A stretch of 64,000 nt of DNA from Thermoleophilia bacterium (GTDB taxonomy: Bacteria > Actinomycetota > Thermoleophilia > Miltoncostaeales > Miltoncostaeaceae): positions 1 to 64,000 of the forward strand of contig JANQPH010000020.1 in assembly GCA_028285405.1 (NCBI GenBank). Reading direction: 5' to 3'. Shown piece by piece: positions 33,570-41,274 of the stretch (position 1 is the first letter of the stretch; each line of letters begins with the position of its first letter). A program made the position numbers and the translations under genes. Below the pieces are notes generated by a model. It was not told the DNA's origin and did not search any database. It saw only the letters and a list, made by a program, of their open reading frames with translations.

Positions 33570-34181
33570 ATGGAAGGCCTGAGCAAACGCCAGACGGAGA
33601 TCCTGGGGTTCATCTCGCGTCACTGTGCCGAGACGGGCTACCCACCGACGGTACGAGAGATCGGTGCCGCGGTCGGCCTCGCCTCGCCGTCGACCGTGCA
33701 CGCGCACCTGGCCAAGCTCGAGGCCGCCGGCGTGCTGGTGCGCGACCCGACCAAGCCGCGGGCCATGCTCGTCCAGCTCCCCGGCTCCGACGAGGCATCG
33801 CCGCTGCCGCCGGACGAGGCCCGGGTGGAGCCGCTGCCGCTCGTCGGTGCCGTCGCGGCCGGCGAGCCGGTGCTCGCCGAGGAGCACGTGGAGGAATGGG
33901 TCCACACGCCGTTCGCCGCGGACTACCTGCTGACGGTCCGGGGTGACTCGATGATCAACGCCGGGATCTTCGAGGGCGATCTCGTCGCAGTGAAGGTCGA
34001 TCCGTCTCCTGACGAGGGCCAGATCGTCGTTGCGCTGATCGGCGAGGAAGCCACCGTCAAGCGCCTGCGCCGATCGTCGGGCCGGGTCGAGCTCCATCCC
34101 GAGAACGACAGCTACGAGCCGATCATTCCCGATGAGGTCTCGATCCTCGGTCGCGTGGTCGGGGTGCTGCGCTCGCTCTGA
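33570..34181 (+). CDS. lexA: LexA repressor
   Basis: A 203-residue SOS repressor. The N-terminal winged helix (LSKRQTEILGFISRHCAETGYPPTVREIG) is followed by the self-cleavage site Ala-Gly in VGAVAAGEPV (near residue 97) and the S24 protease dyad: Ser in RGDSMINAGI (near 127) and Lys in ATVKRL (near 162). ATG 33570 has a strong AGGGGGG purine run upstream. An SOS box lies in its promoter. Confidence 0.97.
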   Translation: MEGLSKRQTEILGFISRHCAETGYPPTVREIGAAVGLASPSTVHAHLAKLEAAGVLVRDPTKPRAMLVQLPGSDEASPLPPDEARVEPLPLVGAVAAGEPVLAEEHVEEWVHTPFAADYLLTVRGDSMINAGIFEGDLVAVKVDPSPDEGQIVVALIGEEATVKRLRRSSGRVELHPENDSYEPIIPDEVSILGRVVGVLRSL

Positions 34182-34190
34182 GCCGCGTCC

Positions 34191-34862
34191 TCAGCCGCCG
34201 CGCGCGGCGATGCGGTCGGCGAGATCCACGAGGTCGTCCGCCGACAGCTCGGGGCGCTCGTCGGGGGGACTGAAGCCGATCCCGGGTCGCTCGACGTAGG
34301 CCACCCGCAACCCCGCGGCGCCGGCTCCCTGGAGGTCCCAGTCGTGGGCCGCGACCATCGTGAGCTCGGCTAGTGCCGACGACAGCTCTCGGGCGGCGTG
34401 CTCGTACACCTCGCGGGCGGGCTTGAACCGCCTGACGGGATCGACCGAGAGCACGTGGTCGAAGTGCTCACGGATTCCGGCGGCCCGAAGCTGCCGCTCG
34501 GCGACGACCGGCGCGGAGTTCGTCAGCGTCGCCAGCCGAAACCCGTCGCCGCGCAGGCGCTCCAGCGCGGGCTCGACGTCCGGATGTGCCGGCAGCGTCG
34601 CCATTGCCGCGACGATGCGCTCGACGCCATCGGCGTCGAGCGGCCTTCCGCGGGCGGCTGCGAGGCCCCTGAGCACGTCGCGGGCCAGGTCGCCGAAGGG
34701 TCGGTACCGGTCGGTGATGGTCGCGGTGAACGCCGCGCGCAGCAGCATCGCGAACCACTCCCGGCGAGCGCCGGCGTCGCCGAGCTCGTCCGCAAAGAGC
34801 GGGTCCAGCGACGACAGATCGAGAAGCGTCTCGTTGACGTCGAAGACGATCGTGCGGGGCAT
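34191..34862 (-). CDS. haloacid dehalogenase type II (HAD superfamily)
   Basis: A 223-residue HAD hydrolase. Motif I FDVNETLLDL carries the nucleophile Asp; Asn-Ser in LTNSAPVV is motif II; KPAREVYEHA motif III; AAHDWDLQGAGAAGLRVAYVER motif IV. The FDVNETLLD form is typical of L-2-haloacid dehalogenases, though many such enzymes act on phosphate esters. It lies 19 bases downstream of the acetyltransferase gene on the same strand. Confidence 0.9.
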   Translation of the reverse strand: MPRTIVFDVNETLLDLSSLDPLFADELGDAGARREWFAMLLRAAFTATITDRYRPFGDLARDVLRGLAAARGRPLDADGVERIVAAMATLPAHPDVEPALERLRGDGFRLATLTNSAPVVAERQLRAAGIREHFDHVLSVDPVRRFKPAREVYEHAARELSSALAELTMVAAHDWDLQGAGAAGLRVAYVERPGIGFSPPDERPELSADDLVDLADRIAARGG

Positions 34863-34881
34863 CAGCGGAGCCGCTGCCGGT

Positions 34882-35616
34882 TCAGCCGGTGGTCAGGTCC
34901 TCGTACTCCGGATGGCGCCGGATGTAGGCGGCGACGAACGGGCACAGCGGAAGGACGTTGAGGCCTTCGCTCCGGGCGAACTCGAGCGCGGCGCGCGCCA
35001 GCTGGCCACCGAGGCCCTTGCCTTCGTGCTCGGCCTCGATCTCGGTGTGCACGAGCACGATGGTCTCGCTGTTCAGTCGATAGTCGAGCAACCCCGCCCT
35101 CGTGCCGTCCACCAGCACCTCGAAGCGCTCGAGCGCCTCCTGCTGGACGACGTCAGCGTCTGCCATTGCGCGCCCTCCCGCTCGCCGGCGACCGAAGCCG
35201 TGGTCGCTCATGATGCCGCCCGGCGTGCGCGAGGTCACCTCGGCGAGGCGCAGGACGGCTCCCGCCCGAGCGGCCGCCGCCCGCGGGAAGTCCTCCTCGA
35301 CGAGCTCGTCCATCCGGGCTCGCAGCTCGCGCCCGCGGCGCCGGAGACCGTCGACGTCTCCCGAGAGCCAGGCGGCGTTCAGGCGCATCGCCGCGAGGAC
35401 GACTCCGTCGCTCGCCGGCGGCCGCTCGGGGCGACCGCGGAGCTCGGCTCGGTCGCGCATGTAGCGCTTCACCCGCCGGGCGATCTCGGACTGTGCCCAG
35501 CTGATCGCGACGTTTCGGTCCTCGTCGGGCATCTCGCACGCGGCGCACGCCTCGGTCAGGAGGTAGGCGCCCTCGAGCGCCTCGAGCTCGCTTCGCGTCA
35601 ACTGATCGTGGCCCAC
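34882..35616 (-). CDS. unknown helical domain fused in frame to a GNAT acetyltransferase
   Basis: One uninterrupted frame of 244 residues from GTG 35616. Residues about 1-150 are helical (SELEALEGAYLLTEACAACE, IARRVKRYMRDRAEL) and match no family I know. Residues 151-244 are a complete short GNAT of the YjdJ-like type: VLVHTEIEAEHEGKGLGGQLARAALEFAR and PLCPFVAAYIRRHPEY. The GNAT part has its own ATG (35166) preceded by GGGAGG at five bases, so a free 94-residue enzyme may also be made. Either a true fusion or two genes whose separating stop was lost. Confidence 0.7.
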   Translation of the reverse strand: MGHDQLTRSELEALEGAYLLTEACAACEMPDEDRNVAISWAQSEIARRVKRYMRDRAELRGRPERPPASDGVVLAAMRLNAAWLSGDVDGLRRRGRELRARMDELVEEDFPRAAAARAGAVLRLAEVTSRTPGGIMSDHGFGRRRAGGRAMADADVVQQEALERFEVLVDGTRAGLLDYRLNSETIVLVHTEIEAEHEGKGLGGQLARAALEFARSEGLNVLPLCPFVAAYIRRHPEYEDLTTG

Positions 35617-35710
35617 CGCGCCTCCCGAATCGGCGGGTCGATTCAAGCGGCGAGCGCGGACGGAATTCGCCGGGCCGCGCATGAGCACGGGCGAATCGGA
35701 GACGGGCGGC

Positions 35711-35716
35711 TACGAT
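35711..35716 (+). promoter_or_regulatory. -10 box TACGAT, rnpB
   Basis: TACGAT lies six bases before the predicted 5' end of RNase P RNA. The -35 is unclear. Confidence 0.5.
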
Positions 35717-35720
35717 CTGG

Positions 35721-36058
35721 GTGCAGGCGAGGCAGTCGCGGGCCGAATACCACGGTCCGAGGAAAGTCCGGACACCAACGAGCAAGGGTGCTGGCTAACG
35801 GCCAGCGAGGGAAACCTCAGGGAAAGTGCCACAGAAACGAAACAGCCTCCGGGCGACCGGCGGCAACGGTGAAAAGGTGCGGTAAGAGCGCACCAGCGGC
35901 CTGGTGACAGGTCGGCTGGGCAAACCCCACCCGGTGCAAGGCCAAGCGTGAGCGCGACGGGCTGCTCGCCCAGCTCCAGGTAGGCCGCACGAGGCGCTCG
36001 GCAACGAGCGTCCCAGATGGATGACTGCCCACGACAGAATCCGGCTTATCGCCTGCTA
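35721..36058 (+). ncRNA. rnpB: RNase P RNA (bacterial A type)
   Basis: Catalytic RNA that matures tRNA 5' ends. Universal segments are present in order: GAGGAAAGTCCGGAC (35759-35773), GGTGCGGTAAGAGCGCACC, AACCCCACCCGGTGCAAGGCC, GATGACTGCCCACGACAGAA and CCGGCTTATC. The ends pair as helix P1 (GCAGGCGA at 35723-35730 with TCGCCTGC at 36049-36056), which sets the boundaries. A terminator follows immediately. Confidence 0.96.
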
Positions 36059-36060
36059 AC

Positions 36061-36090
36061 CCCGGCGCCCGAGAGGGCGCCGGGCATTTA
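36061..36090 (+). terminator. rnpB terminator
   Basis: CCCGGCGCCC and GGGCGCCGGG pair around GAGA (36061-36084), followed by CATTTA. Confidence 0.9.
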
Positions 36091-36096
36091 AGTCAT

Positions 36097-36191
36097 CTGT
36101 GAGGTGAACCCGAGAGCGATCGGTTCCCCGGACCGATCGATCACAGGTGTTCAGCGAGAGGACGCAGCCGGGTCCGGAAGACCCGGACCGT
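36097..36191 (-). repeat. 95-bp structured repeat, copy 3
   Basis: Complement-strand copy of the element at 1-96 and 32693-32787. Hairpin 1 is GGTCCGGGTC-TTCC-GGACCCGG, the conserved CTCTCGCTGAACACCTG block follows, and the variable hairpin here is CGATCGGT/ACCGATCG. It directly follows the rnpB terminator. Confidence 0.85.
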
Positions 36192-36204
36192 CCGGTTGTC
36201 CCGG

Positions 36205-36244
36205 TGAGGTGAACCCGAGAGCGATCGGTTCCCCGGACCGATCA
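36205..36244 (-). repeat. second copy of the repeat's 3' half
   Basis: The stretch beginning GTGAGGTGAACCCGAGAGCG and ending CGGACCGATC repeats 36101-36140 in the same orientation, so the variable hairpin and tail of copy 3 occur twice, 104 bases apart. Confidence 0.85.
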
Positions 36245-36255
36245 GCGTGAGTCGG

Positions 36256-36969
36256 CTAGTCCTTGCCCTCGGACTCGCGGACGTACTCGGTGCCGCGGAC
36301 CACCGCCGCCTGCGCCTCGTCGATGACCGCGTGCACCGTCGCCAGGGCGAGCGCGTTGTCCTCGGTCGGGTACTCCTGGAGCAGCAGCTCGGCCTCGCGG
36401 AGGGTCGCCGCGGCGATCCGTGTGTGCTCGGCGACGATCGCGCCGCCGCCGTCGCGCTCCAGCGCACCCCGCGCGCCGGCGACCTCGATGCGACCGGTCG
36501 CGTTCTCGGGATGGCCGGTCTCGAGCGCGCCGGCGACCGCCTGCACGAACCGGATCGTGGCGCGCTGGAGCGCTGCCTCGGTTCGCCACGCGATCGGGGC
36601 GGGTACGTCCGGGTGGTAGCCGGCGAGGGTCCGGTCGACGATCGCGTCGATCCGCTCGTTCAGGCGCCTCGCGAGCTCCGGCATCGGCGTGAGCTCTCCC
36701 GTCCCCGCGCGGCGGCGGGTTCGGGCTCCGATCGGGGCACCCCGGTCTTTCAGCCATGCCTTCAGCTCGTCGGGATCGAACCGTCGGTGGCCTCCGACCG
36801 TCCGATGCGAGGGGATCGAGCCCTCATCCGACCAGCCGCGAACCGTGGCGATGCTGACGCCGATCAGCGCGGCGGCTTCGCTCGCGGTCAGCGAGCGCTC
36901 ACTCCGCCCTTGCCGTCGACGCTTCGGGGCGCTTGTTCCTTCGGACTCCGTGGATACCTCTCGAGGCAT
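36256..36969 (-). CDS. MerR/excisionase-type HTH regulator with C-terminal domain
   Basis: A 237-residue DNA-binding protein. After a basic N-terminus the HTH reads TASEAAALIGVSIATVRGWSDEG followed by the wing motif SHRTVGGHRRFDPDELKAWL, the MerR-like pattern of BldC and excisionases. A C-terminal domain of about 150 mostly helical residues (RIDAIVDRTLAGYHPDVPAP) could be a ligand or oligomerisation domain. ATG 36969 is eight bases from a TAAGAT -10 box, so leaderless. Confidence 0.88.
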   Translation of the reverse strand: MPREVSTESEGTSAPKRRRQGRSERSLTASEAAALIGVSIATVRGWSDEGSIPSHRTVGGHRRFDPDELKAWLKDRGAPIGARTRRRAGTGELTPMPELARRLNERIDAIVDRTLAGYHPDVPAPIAWRTEAALQRATIRFVQAVAGALETGHPENATGRIEVAGARGALERDGGGAIVAEHTRIAAATLREAELLLQEYPTEDNALALATVHAVIDEAQAAVVRGTEYVRESEGKD

Positions 36970-36977
36970 GTAGAGAA

Positions 36978-36983
36978 ATCTTA
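36978..36983 (-). promoter_or_regulatory. -10 box TAAGAT overlapping the upstream stop codon
   Basis: TAAGAT on the complement, eight bases before ATG 36969. Its first three bases are the TAA stop of the GNAT gene at 36981. Confidence 0.5.
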
Positions 36984-37664
36984 CTGCCGCGCCGGACGGC
37001 CAGCGCCATTCGCTGCCCCGTCCCGAACGCCGCGATCGAGCGCGAGCTCCATCTTGAGGGCGCCTCTGGCGCCGAACAGGAGCCGGCCGGTCGGCCACCG
37101 GCGGCGGCGCACCACCTCGAACCCCGCGGTCAGGTACAGCGCCTGTGCCCCGATGTTGTCGCCGGTCACCCACAGTCCCAGCCGGCTGCGACCCGCCTCG
37201 CCGGCGCGCCGGGCGCATTCCTCGATCAGCGCCGTGCCGATTCCTCGGCGCCTGAAGTCGTCCGCGACGGCGAGCTCGTCGAGGGTCGCCTCGTCGCGCG
37301 CGGGGACTCCCTTGGCGAACGCCGCGAGCACCAGCGTGGCCCGAGCTGCCCGCAGCGGACCGAGCGCCGAGATCAGCGGTCGGATGACTGGCGCTCCCTG
37401 GCCGTCCGTTCCGAGGTACGCGACACCGGCGCACACCTCGTCGCAGATGGCGACGAGGTAGCTGCCCTCGCGAGCCGGGTCGGCCGCTGCGCGCGCGATG
37501 GCGGTGATCGCCTCGACGGACTTGCCGCCGTACGCCGGGCCGTACTTGTCGGCGAGTCCCGCCGCGAGCAGCCGGCCGACCTCCTCGGCGTCGGCGGCCG
37601 TGGCCTCGCGGATGGTGACGCCCGGCGGCAGCCGCGGGTCGCGGGCCTGTGCGGCCGTGCTCAT
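36981..37664 (-). CDS. GNAT-family N-acetyltransferase
   Basis: A 227-residue acetyltransferase. VTIREATAADAEEVGRLLAAG starts the fold; the acetyl-CoA loop is ELAVADDFRRRGIGTALIEECARRAGEAG, and GDNIGAQALYLTAGFEVVRRR closes it. Acceptor substrate unknown. ATG 37664 overlaps the SnoaL-like gene's stop by ATGA. The C-terminal 20 residues are Gly/Ala/Arg-rich. Confidence 0.9.
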   Translation of the reverse strand: MSTAAQARDPRLPPGVTIREATAADAEEVGRLLAAGLADKYGPAYGGKSVEAITAIARAAADPAREGSYLVAICDEVCAGVAYLGTDGQGAPVIRPLISALGPLRAARATLVLAAFAKGVPARDEATLDELAVADDFRRRGIGTALIEECARRAGEAGRSRLGLWVTGDNIGAQALYLTAGFEVVRRRRWPTGRLLFGARGALKMELALDRGVRDGAANGAGRPARQ

Positions 37665-38062
37665 GGCTGCGCCCAGAACTCGTCACTCTCGGCCGGGAGG
37701 GCATCGACCATCCAGAGCTCGCCGATGCGACCGTCGCGGACCCGCGCGAGCTGGCCGGAGTGGTTGTGAAGACTCCGCCCTCCGCGCTCGGCGCGGACCT
37801 CGACGAGGAACAGCACGAGCCCCGGCTCGACGAGCACCGAGTCGGGGACCGTGAGGCGCAGCGAGGCGCTCCCGACGTCCATCTGGCGGACCGAGTCCAG
37901 ATACCGCTCGCGATCGACGCGCTTCGAGCCGCCGTCGGCGGTGGTGACCCAGGCGACGAAGTCCTCCGCCATCAGGTCGCGCATGTCCTCGATGGCTCCG
38001 GCCTCGGCCGCCTGCACGAAGCTCGTGGCGACGTCGACGACGTCTCGGGAGTGCTCAGGCAT
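37661..38062 (-). CDS. SnoaL-like/NTF2-fold protein
   Basis: A 133-residue cone-shaped alpha+beta protein. VVDVATSFVQAAEAGAIEDMRDLMAEDFVAW and the Trp-containing C-terminus (RIGELWMVDALPAESDEFW) fit the SnoaL-like family, which contains isomerases, cyclases and proteins of unknown function. It overlaps the methyltransferase end by eight bases and the GNAT start by four, so the three genes form one operon. Confidence 0.85.
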   Translation of the reverse strand: MPEHSRDVVDVATSFVQAAEAGAIEDMRDLMAEDFVAWVTTADGGSKRVDRERYLDSVRQMDVGSASLRLTVPDSVLVEPGLVLFLVEVRAERGGRSLHNHSGQLARVRDGRIGELWMVDALPAESDEFWAQP

Positions 38063-38891
38063 GGGCGCGGACGTACAGGACGGTTGCGTCGGCCAGGACG
38101 CCGGAGTCGCCCGCGAGCCGGGTGTAGTGCTCGTGGAGGGCGACCTCCGCGGCGGCCAGCGCGGACGGCGAGGCGTCCTGGGCCGCGGCGGAGACCCGCC
38201 CGATCCCGCGGAGCGAGAAGTCCGTTGCGTCGCTGGCGTCGTGCCCGACCCGCACCATTCCTCGGTGCTCCTCCACCCGGCGTTCGGCGAAGCCTGCGGC
38301 CTCGAGTACCTGGAGGATCTCGTCGGGGTCGGACAGCGCGAACGGGCCCTTGCCGTCGGGGTGGGTCGGCGCGACGTCCATGACGTCCGCGACGACGGCC
38401 GGTGGGTCCGTCATCCAGGGGTTGTGGGACGCCTCCGCCCAGACGGCCGCGAGCAGACCACCGCCCGGCAACAGCGCTCGCCTGAGGTTCGAGAACCCGG
38501 CGACCGGATCCGAGAAGAACATCACCCCGAGTCGGGAGAACACGAGGTCCACCTCGGGCAGCGCGGCCGTCTGGGCGTCGGCCTCGAGGAATCGGACGTT
38601 GTCGAGCCCCCTCTCGCGCGCCCGTGCCCGTGCTCTACGCAGCATCGGCCGCGAGACATCGATGCCGGTGACCGAGCCGGACGGTCCCACCAGGTCCGCA
38701 AGGTCGAGCGTCGACCCGCCGCAACCGCAGCCGACGTCGAGAACCCGCATTCCGGGCCGGACGGCATCACCGGTGAGCAGCGGACGCACGAGGGGCTGGA
38801 CCATCTCGTCGAACCGCTTCTGGGCACGCACCCAGCGCGCGCCGGCGACGCCGTTCCAGTACTCGATCTCGAAGTCGTTGGTCGTCGCCAT
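38055..38891 (-). CDS. SAM-dependent methyltransferase, class I
   Basis: A 278-residue methyltransferase. Motif I is MRVLDVGCGCGGSTLDLADL, motif II follows in SVTGIDVSRPMLRRA, and FLEADAQ then DLVFSRLGVMFFSDP complete the Rossmann core, a UbiE/ArsM-like class. ATG 38891 begins a typical WNGVAGARWV N-terminus; 14 earlier codons look non-coding. A TAGCAT -10 at 38906-38911 gives a leader of about seven bases. Substrate unknown. Confidence 0.9.
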   Translation of the reverse strand: MATTNDFEIEYWNGVAGARWVRAQKRFDEMVQPLVRPLLTGDAVRPGMRVLDVGCGCGGSTLDLADLVGPSGSVTGIDVSRPMLRRARARARERGLDNVRFLEADAQTAALPEVDLVFSRLGVMFFSDPVAGFSNLRRALLPGGGLLAAVWAEASHNPWMTDPPAVVADVMDVAPTHPDGKGPFALSDPDEILQVLEAAGFAERRVEEHRGMVRVGHDASDATDFSLRGIGRVSAAAQDASPSALAAAEVALHEHYTRLAGDSGVLADATVLYVRAHA

Positions 38892-38934
38892 GGGGTATCG
38901 GTTCGATGCTAGACGGGCGTCGGCACGCGGCACG

Positions 38935-38940
38935 TACGAT
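38935..38940 (+). promoter_or_regulatory. -10 box TACGAT, leader ORF and GGCT-like gene
   Basis: TACGAT ends six bases before ATG 38947, predicting transcription from the A of that ATG. Confidence 0.5.
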
Positions 38941-38946
38941 CCAGGG

Positions 38947-38982
38947 ATGACGTGTGTGAACCGCTCACGCGGACCGTCGTGA
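38947..38982 (+). CDS. 11-residue leaderless leader peptide with Cys
   Basis: Reads MTCVNRSRGPS; its TGA overlaps the GTG start at 38979 as GTGA, the same layout as 19272-19313. In mycobacteria leaderless Cys-rich micro-ORFs are known attenuators; this one has a single Cys, so a cysteine-sensing role is only a suggestion, though the downstream enzyme resembles glutathione-related gamma-glutamyl cyclotransferases. Confidence 0.45.
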   Translation: MTCVNRSRGPS

Positions 38983-39566
38983 CGTCGCCGGCCTCAGGCG
39001 TCACCTCCACCCGTCGGCTCGCGGTGATGGCATACGGCTCGCTGATCGTCGAGCCGGGGCCCGAGCTCGAGTCGTTGATTCGAGCTCGCCGCCCGGCCCG
39101 CACCCCGTTTCGTGTCGAGTACGGTCGTGCGTCGGCGCGGTGGGGCGGAGGGCCGGTGCTCGTGCCGCATCCGGAGGGATCGAACGTCGACGGCGTTCTG
39201 CTGCTGCTGCGCGATGAGGTCACGCTCGGCGAGGCCGTGGACGTGCTCGCGCGGCGCGAGGCGACCGACCCGAAGCACATCGTCGAGGCGATGCTCGGGG
39301 TGGGCGTCACGGCGCTCGTCGCCGACCTGCCGCGGAACCTGAACGACCGCGAGATGGAGCCGGCGGCGCTCGCCCGCCGGGCGATCGAGAGCGGAGCCGC
39401 GGGGGAGCGCAACGGCGTCGCCTATCTGCGCGGCGCGCTCCGGGCGGGAATCCGCACCCCGCGCACGCCCGAGTACGCGCGCGAGGTCTGCGCCCAGCTC
39501 GGTGCGGGAACCCTCGAGCAGGCCGAGCGCCGGCTGGCATCGTTGGTAGCGTCCGCCGACCACTGA
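38979..39566 (+). CDS. gamma-glutamylcyclotransferase-like protein
   Basis: A 195-residue protein. MAYGSLIVEPGPEL near residue 17 is the substrate-loop signature (YGSL) of the GGCT/BtrG fold, and NGVAYLRGALRAGIRTPRTPEYA near the C-terminus is the matching conserved tail. Members cyclise gamma-glutamyl amides to 5-oxoproline. GTG 38979 is suggested by the leader ORF overlap; ATG 39027, just before YGSL, is an alternative. The rhodanese gene follows after 13 bases. Confidence 0.78.
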   Translation: MTSPASGVTSTRRLAVMAYGSLIVEPGPELESLIRARRPARTPFRVEYGRASARWGGGPVLVPHPEGSNVDGVLLLLRDEVTLGEAVDVLARREATDPKHIVEAMLGVGVTALVADLPRNLNDREMEPAALARRAIESGAAGERNGVAYLRGALRAGIRTPRTPEYAREVCAQLGAGTLEQAERRLASLVASADH

Positions 39567-39579
39567 CGGGGAGAAAGCG

Positions 39580-39924
39580 ATGGCATGGGACGACGTCACT
39601 CGGTGGCAGCCGGTCGACCTGTTCGCGTCGTTCCGCATGGGCGACGCCGTGCTTCCCATCGATGTGCGCGACCTCACGTATCGCGAGTCGACGGAGAAGA
39701 TCAAGGGCGCCGTGCGGATCGATCCGTTCGAGTTCGAGGGAGCAATCGGCGGCCTGCCTGATGACGTCGAGCTGATCTTCTACTGCGACCGGCCCGGCGA
39801 GGCGACCAGCCTCAAGGTCGCGATGTACGCGTTCGACCACGGCAAGCCGCGGGTCGGCGTGGTCGTGGGTGGCTTCCCGGCGTGGACCGAGGCCGGATAC
39901 CCCGTCGAGCCGAAGGACGGGTGA
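39580..39924 (+). CDS. rhodanese-domain protein
   Basis: A 114-residue single-domain sulfurtransferase-like protein. The aspartate strand LPIDVRDLTYRES and the active-site loop YCDRPGEATSLKVA with Cys near residue 69 are clear, followed by GVVVGGFPAWTEAGYPV. Transfers sulfane sulfur between small thiols. ATG 39580 has GGGGAG six bases upstream. Likely co-transcribed with the GGCT-like gene, hinting at thiol metabolism. Confidence 0.93.
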   Translation: MAWDDVTRWQPVDLFASFRMGDAVLPIDVRDLTYRESTEKIKGAVRIDPFEFEGAIGGLPDDVELIFYCDRPGEATSLKVAMYAFDHGKPRVGVVVGGFPAWTEAGYPVEPKDG

Positions 39925-39953
39925 GCGTGCGGCCCGCGCTCAGCGGGCCGGGA

Positions 39954-40286
39954 TCACTCGGCGGTCTCGAGGTCCTTCGGGACCAGCCCGTAGGTCTGCT
40001 CGAGCCAGCGCGGCAGCTCGGCCGCGATCGCGCGGCAGAGCAGCTCGCGCTCGGCGATCGACACCCGCGCGGCCGTCTCCAGGACCACCTTGAGGTCGTG
40101 GTCGCGAACGCCGCTCGCGCCCTCCACGGTGTCCGCGGCCTCCTTGCGCGCGTAGACCATGCCGCGAGCGGCCATCGACCAGTGCGCCCTCGTCCACTCG
40201 ATCAGCGCGTCCTCCAACGGATGCGCTTCATAGCCCAGCAACGCCTTCTGCAGCTCGTTGGGCGTCGGGTCCGCGTCCCGCTCCAC
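39954..40286 (-). CDS. conserved-looking small protein, unknown
   Basis: A 110-residue, mainly helical protein (NELQKALLGYEAHPLEDALIEWT; SIAERELLCRAIAAELPRWLEQT). No family recognised and no membrane segment. GTG 40286 has GAGGGG seven bases upstream. Third-position GC supports coding. Convergent with the rhodanese gene and divergent from the gene at 40331. Confidence 0.75.
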   Translation of the reverse strand: MERDADPTPNELQKALLGYEAHPLEDALIEWTRAHWSMAARGMVYARKEAADTVEGASGVRDHDLKVVLETAARVSIAERELLCRAIAAELPRWLEQTYGLVPKDLETAE

Positions 40287-40330
40287 GTTCAGTCCCCTCG
40301 ATCGCGATCAGAGCGGGCCGGAGTCTAGCT

Positions 40331-41248
40331 GTGCCGAGCCGGCGCATCGGCGGGACGCCGGTCTCGGGTCGACCCACGGCGCCACGCGTGGTCTCGCTGG
40401 TCCCCGGCGCGACCGAGATGCTCCTCGCGCTCGACGCGCCGGCCACGTTGGTCGGCCGCTCGCACGAGTGCGATCACCCCGCGCGAGCCGCGAGCGCGCC
40501 CGCCCTGACGAGCGCGCCGAGCGTGGTCGGGACCAGCGCCGACATCGACGCGGCCGTCTCGAGCGGTCAGGCGCAACCGGGCCTGGACCAGGACCTCCTG
40601 CGGCGGCTCGACCCGGACGTGGTGATCACGCAGGATCTCTGCAGCGCCTGTGCGCCGGGTGCGTCCGAGGTCGCCGAGGCGTGTGGGCCGCGCACCGAGC
40701 TCGTCGTGCTGTCGCCGATGCGCCTCGACGATGTCGTCGACTCGGCCGCCACGATCGGGGCGGCGATCGGCGCACCCGAGGCAGGCCGGCGCCTGGCTGC
40801 GAGCCTGCGTGAGCGCCTCGACACGTGTCGGGAGGCGGCCCGGATGGCGGCGCCGGTCGTGACGGTGTGCCTCGAGTGGCTGTCACCGCTGTATCGGGCC
40901 GGCCACTGGATCCCCGACCAGGTCGAGGCCGCCGGGGGAGTGGATCCGCTCGGGGTCGCCGGCACGCTCGCGCGGCCGATCGCCCTGCGCGACGTGGCGA
41001 GCGCGGCGCCCGAGGTCGTCGTGCTGATGCCCTGCGGATGGGGATCGCAGGAGGCGTGGGAGCGGGCCGAGGGCGAGGGTGTGATCGACGACCTCGCGGC
41101 ACTGCCGCGCCAACCGCGCGTGCTCGCCGCCGACGCGGACGCGCACTTCAGCCGGCCTGGGCCTCGGCTCGTCGACGGGGTCGAGTGGCTCTCGGCCGCG
41201 CTCGGCGAGGGGCGGCGGGTTCGATCGATGGCGCGGACGCTCCGCTAG
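40331..41248 (+). CDS. cobalamin-binding-type (BtuF-like) protein without signal peptide
   Basis: A 305-residue two-lobed substrate-binding fold. RVVSLVPGATEMLLALDA and LVGRSHECDHPARA near the start, LDPDVVITQDLCSACAP, and VVTVCLEWLSPLYRAGHWIPDQVEAAGG fit the group often annotated as cobalamin-binding. There is no signal peptide, so it would act in the cytosol. GTG 40331 is used. Its stop TAG is also the first half of the next gene's -10 box (TAGGCT, 41246-41251). Confidence 0.82.
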   Translation: MPSRRIGGTPVSGRPTAPRVVSLVPGATEMLLALDAPATLVGRSHECDHPARAASAPALTSAPSVVGTSADIDAAVSSGQAQPGLDQDLLRRLDPDVVITQDLCSACAPGASEVAEACGPRTELVVLSPMRLDDVVDSAATIGAAIGAPEAGRRLAASLRERLDTCREAARMAAPVVTVCLEWLSPLYRAGHWIPDQVEAAGGVDPLGVAGTLARPIALRDVASAAPEVVVLMPCGWGSQEAWERAEGEGVIDDLAALPRQPRVLAADADAHFSRPGPRLVDGVEWLSAALGEGRRVRSMARTLR

Positions 41249-41274
41249 GCTCGGACGACGACCGGGAGCGACTC

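Noticed and set aside
35681-36032. Small protein genes on both strands over 35681-36032.
   Set aside because: The sequence is RNase P RNA with all universal segments and terminal helix; the frames are incidental.
36970-37704. N-terminal extension joining the MerR-like gene to an upstream frame reaching 37704.
   Set aside because: The extension is another frame of the GNAT gene; a -10 box places the start at 36969.
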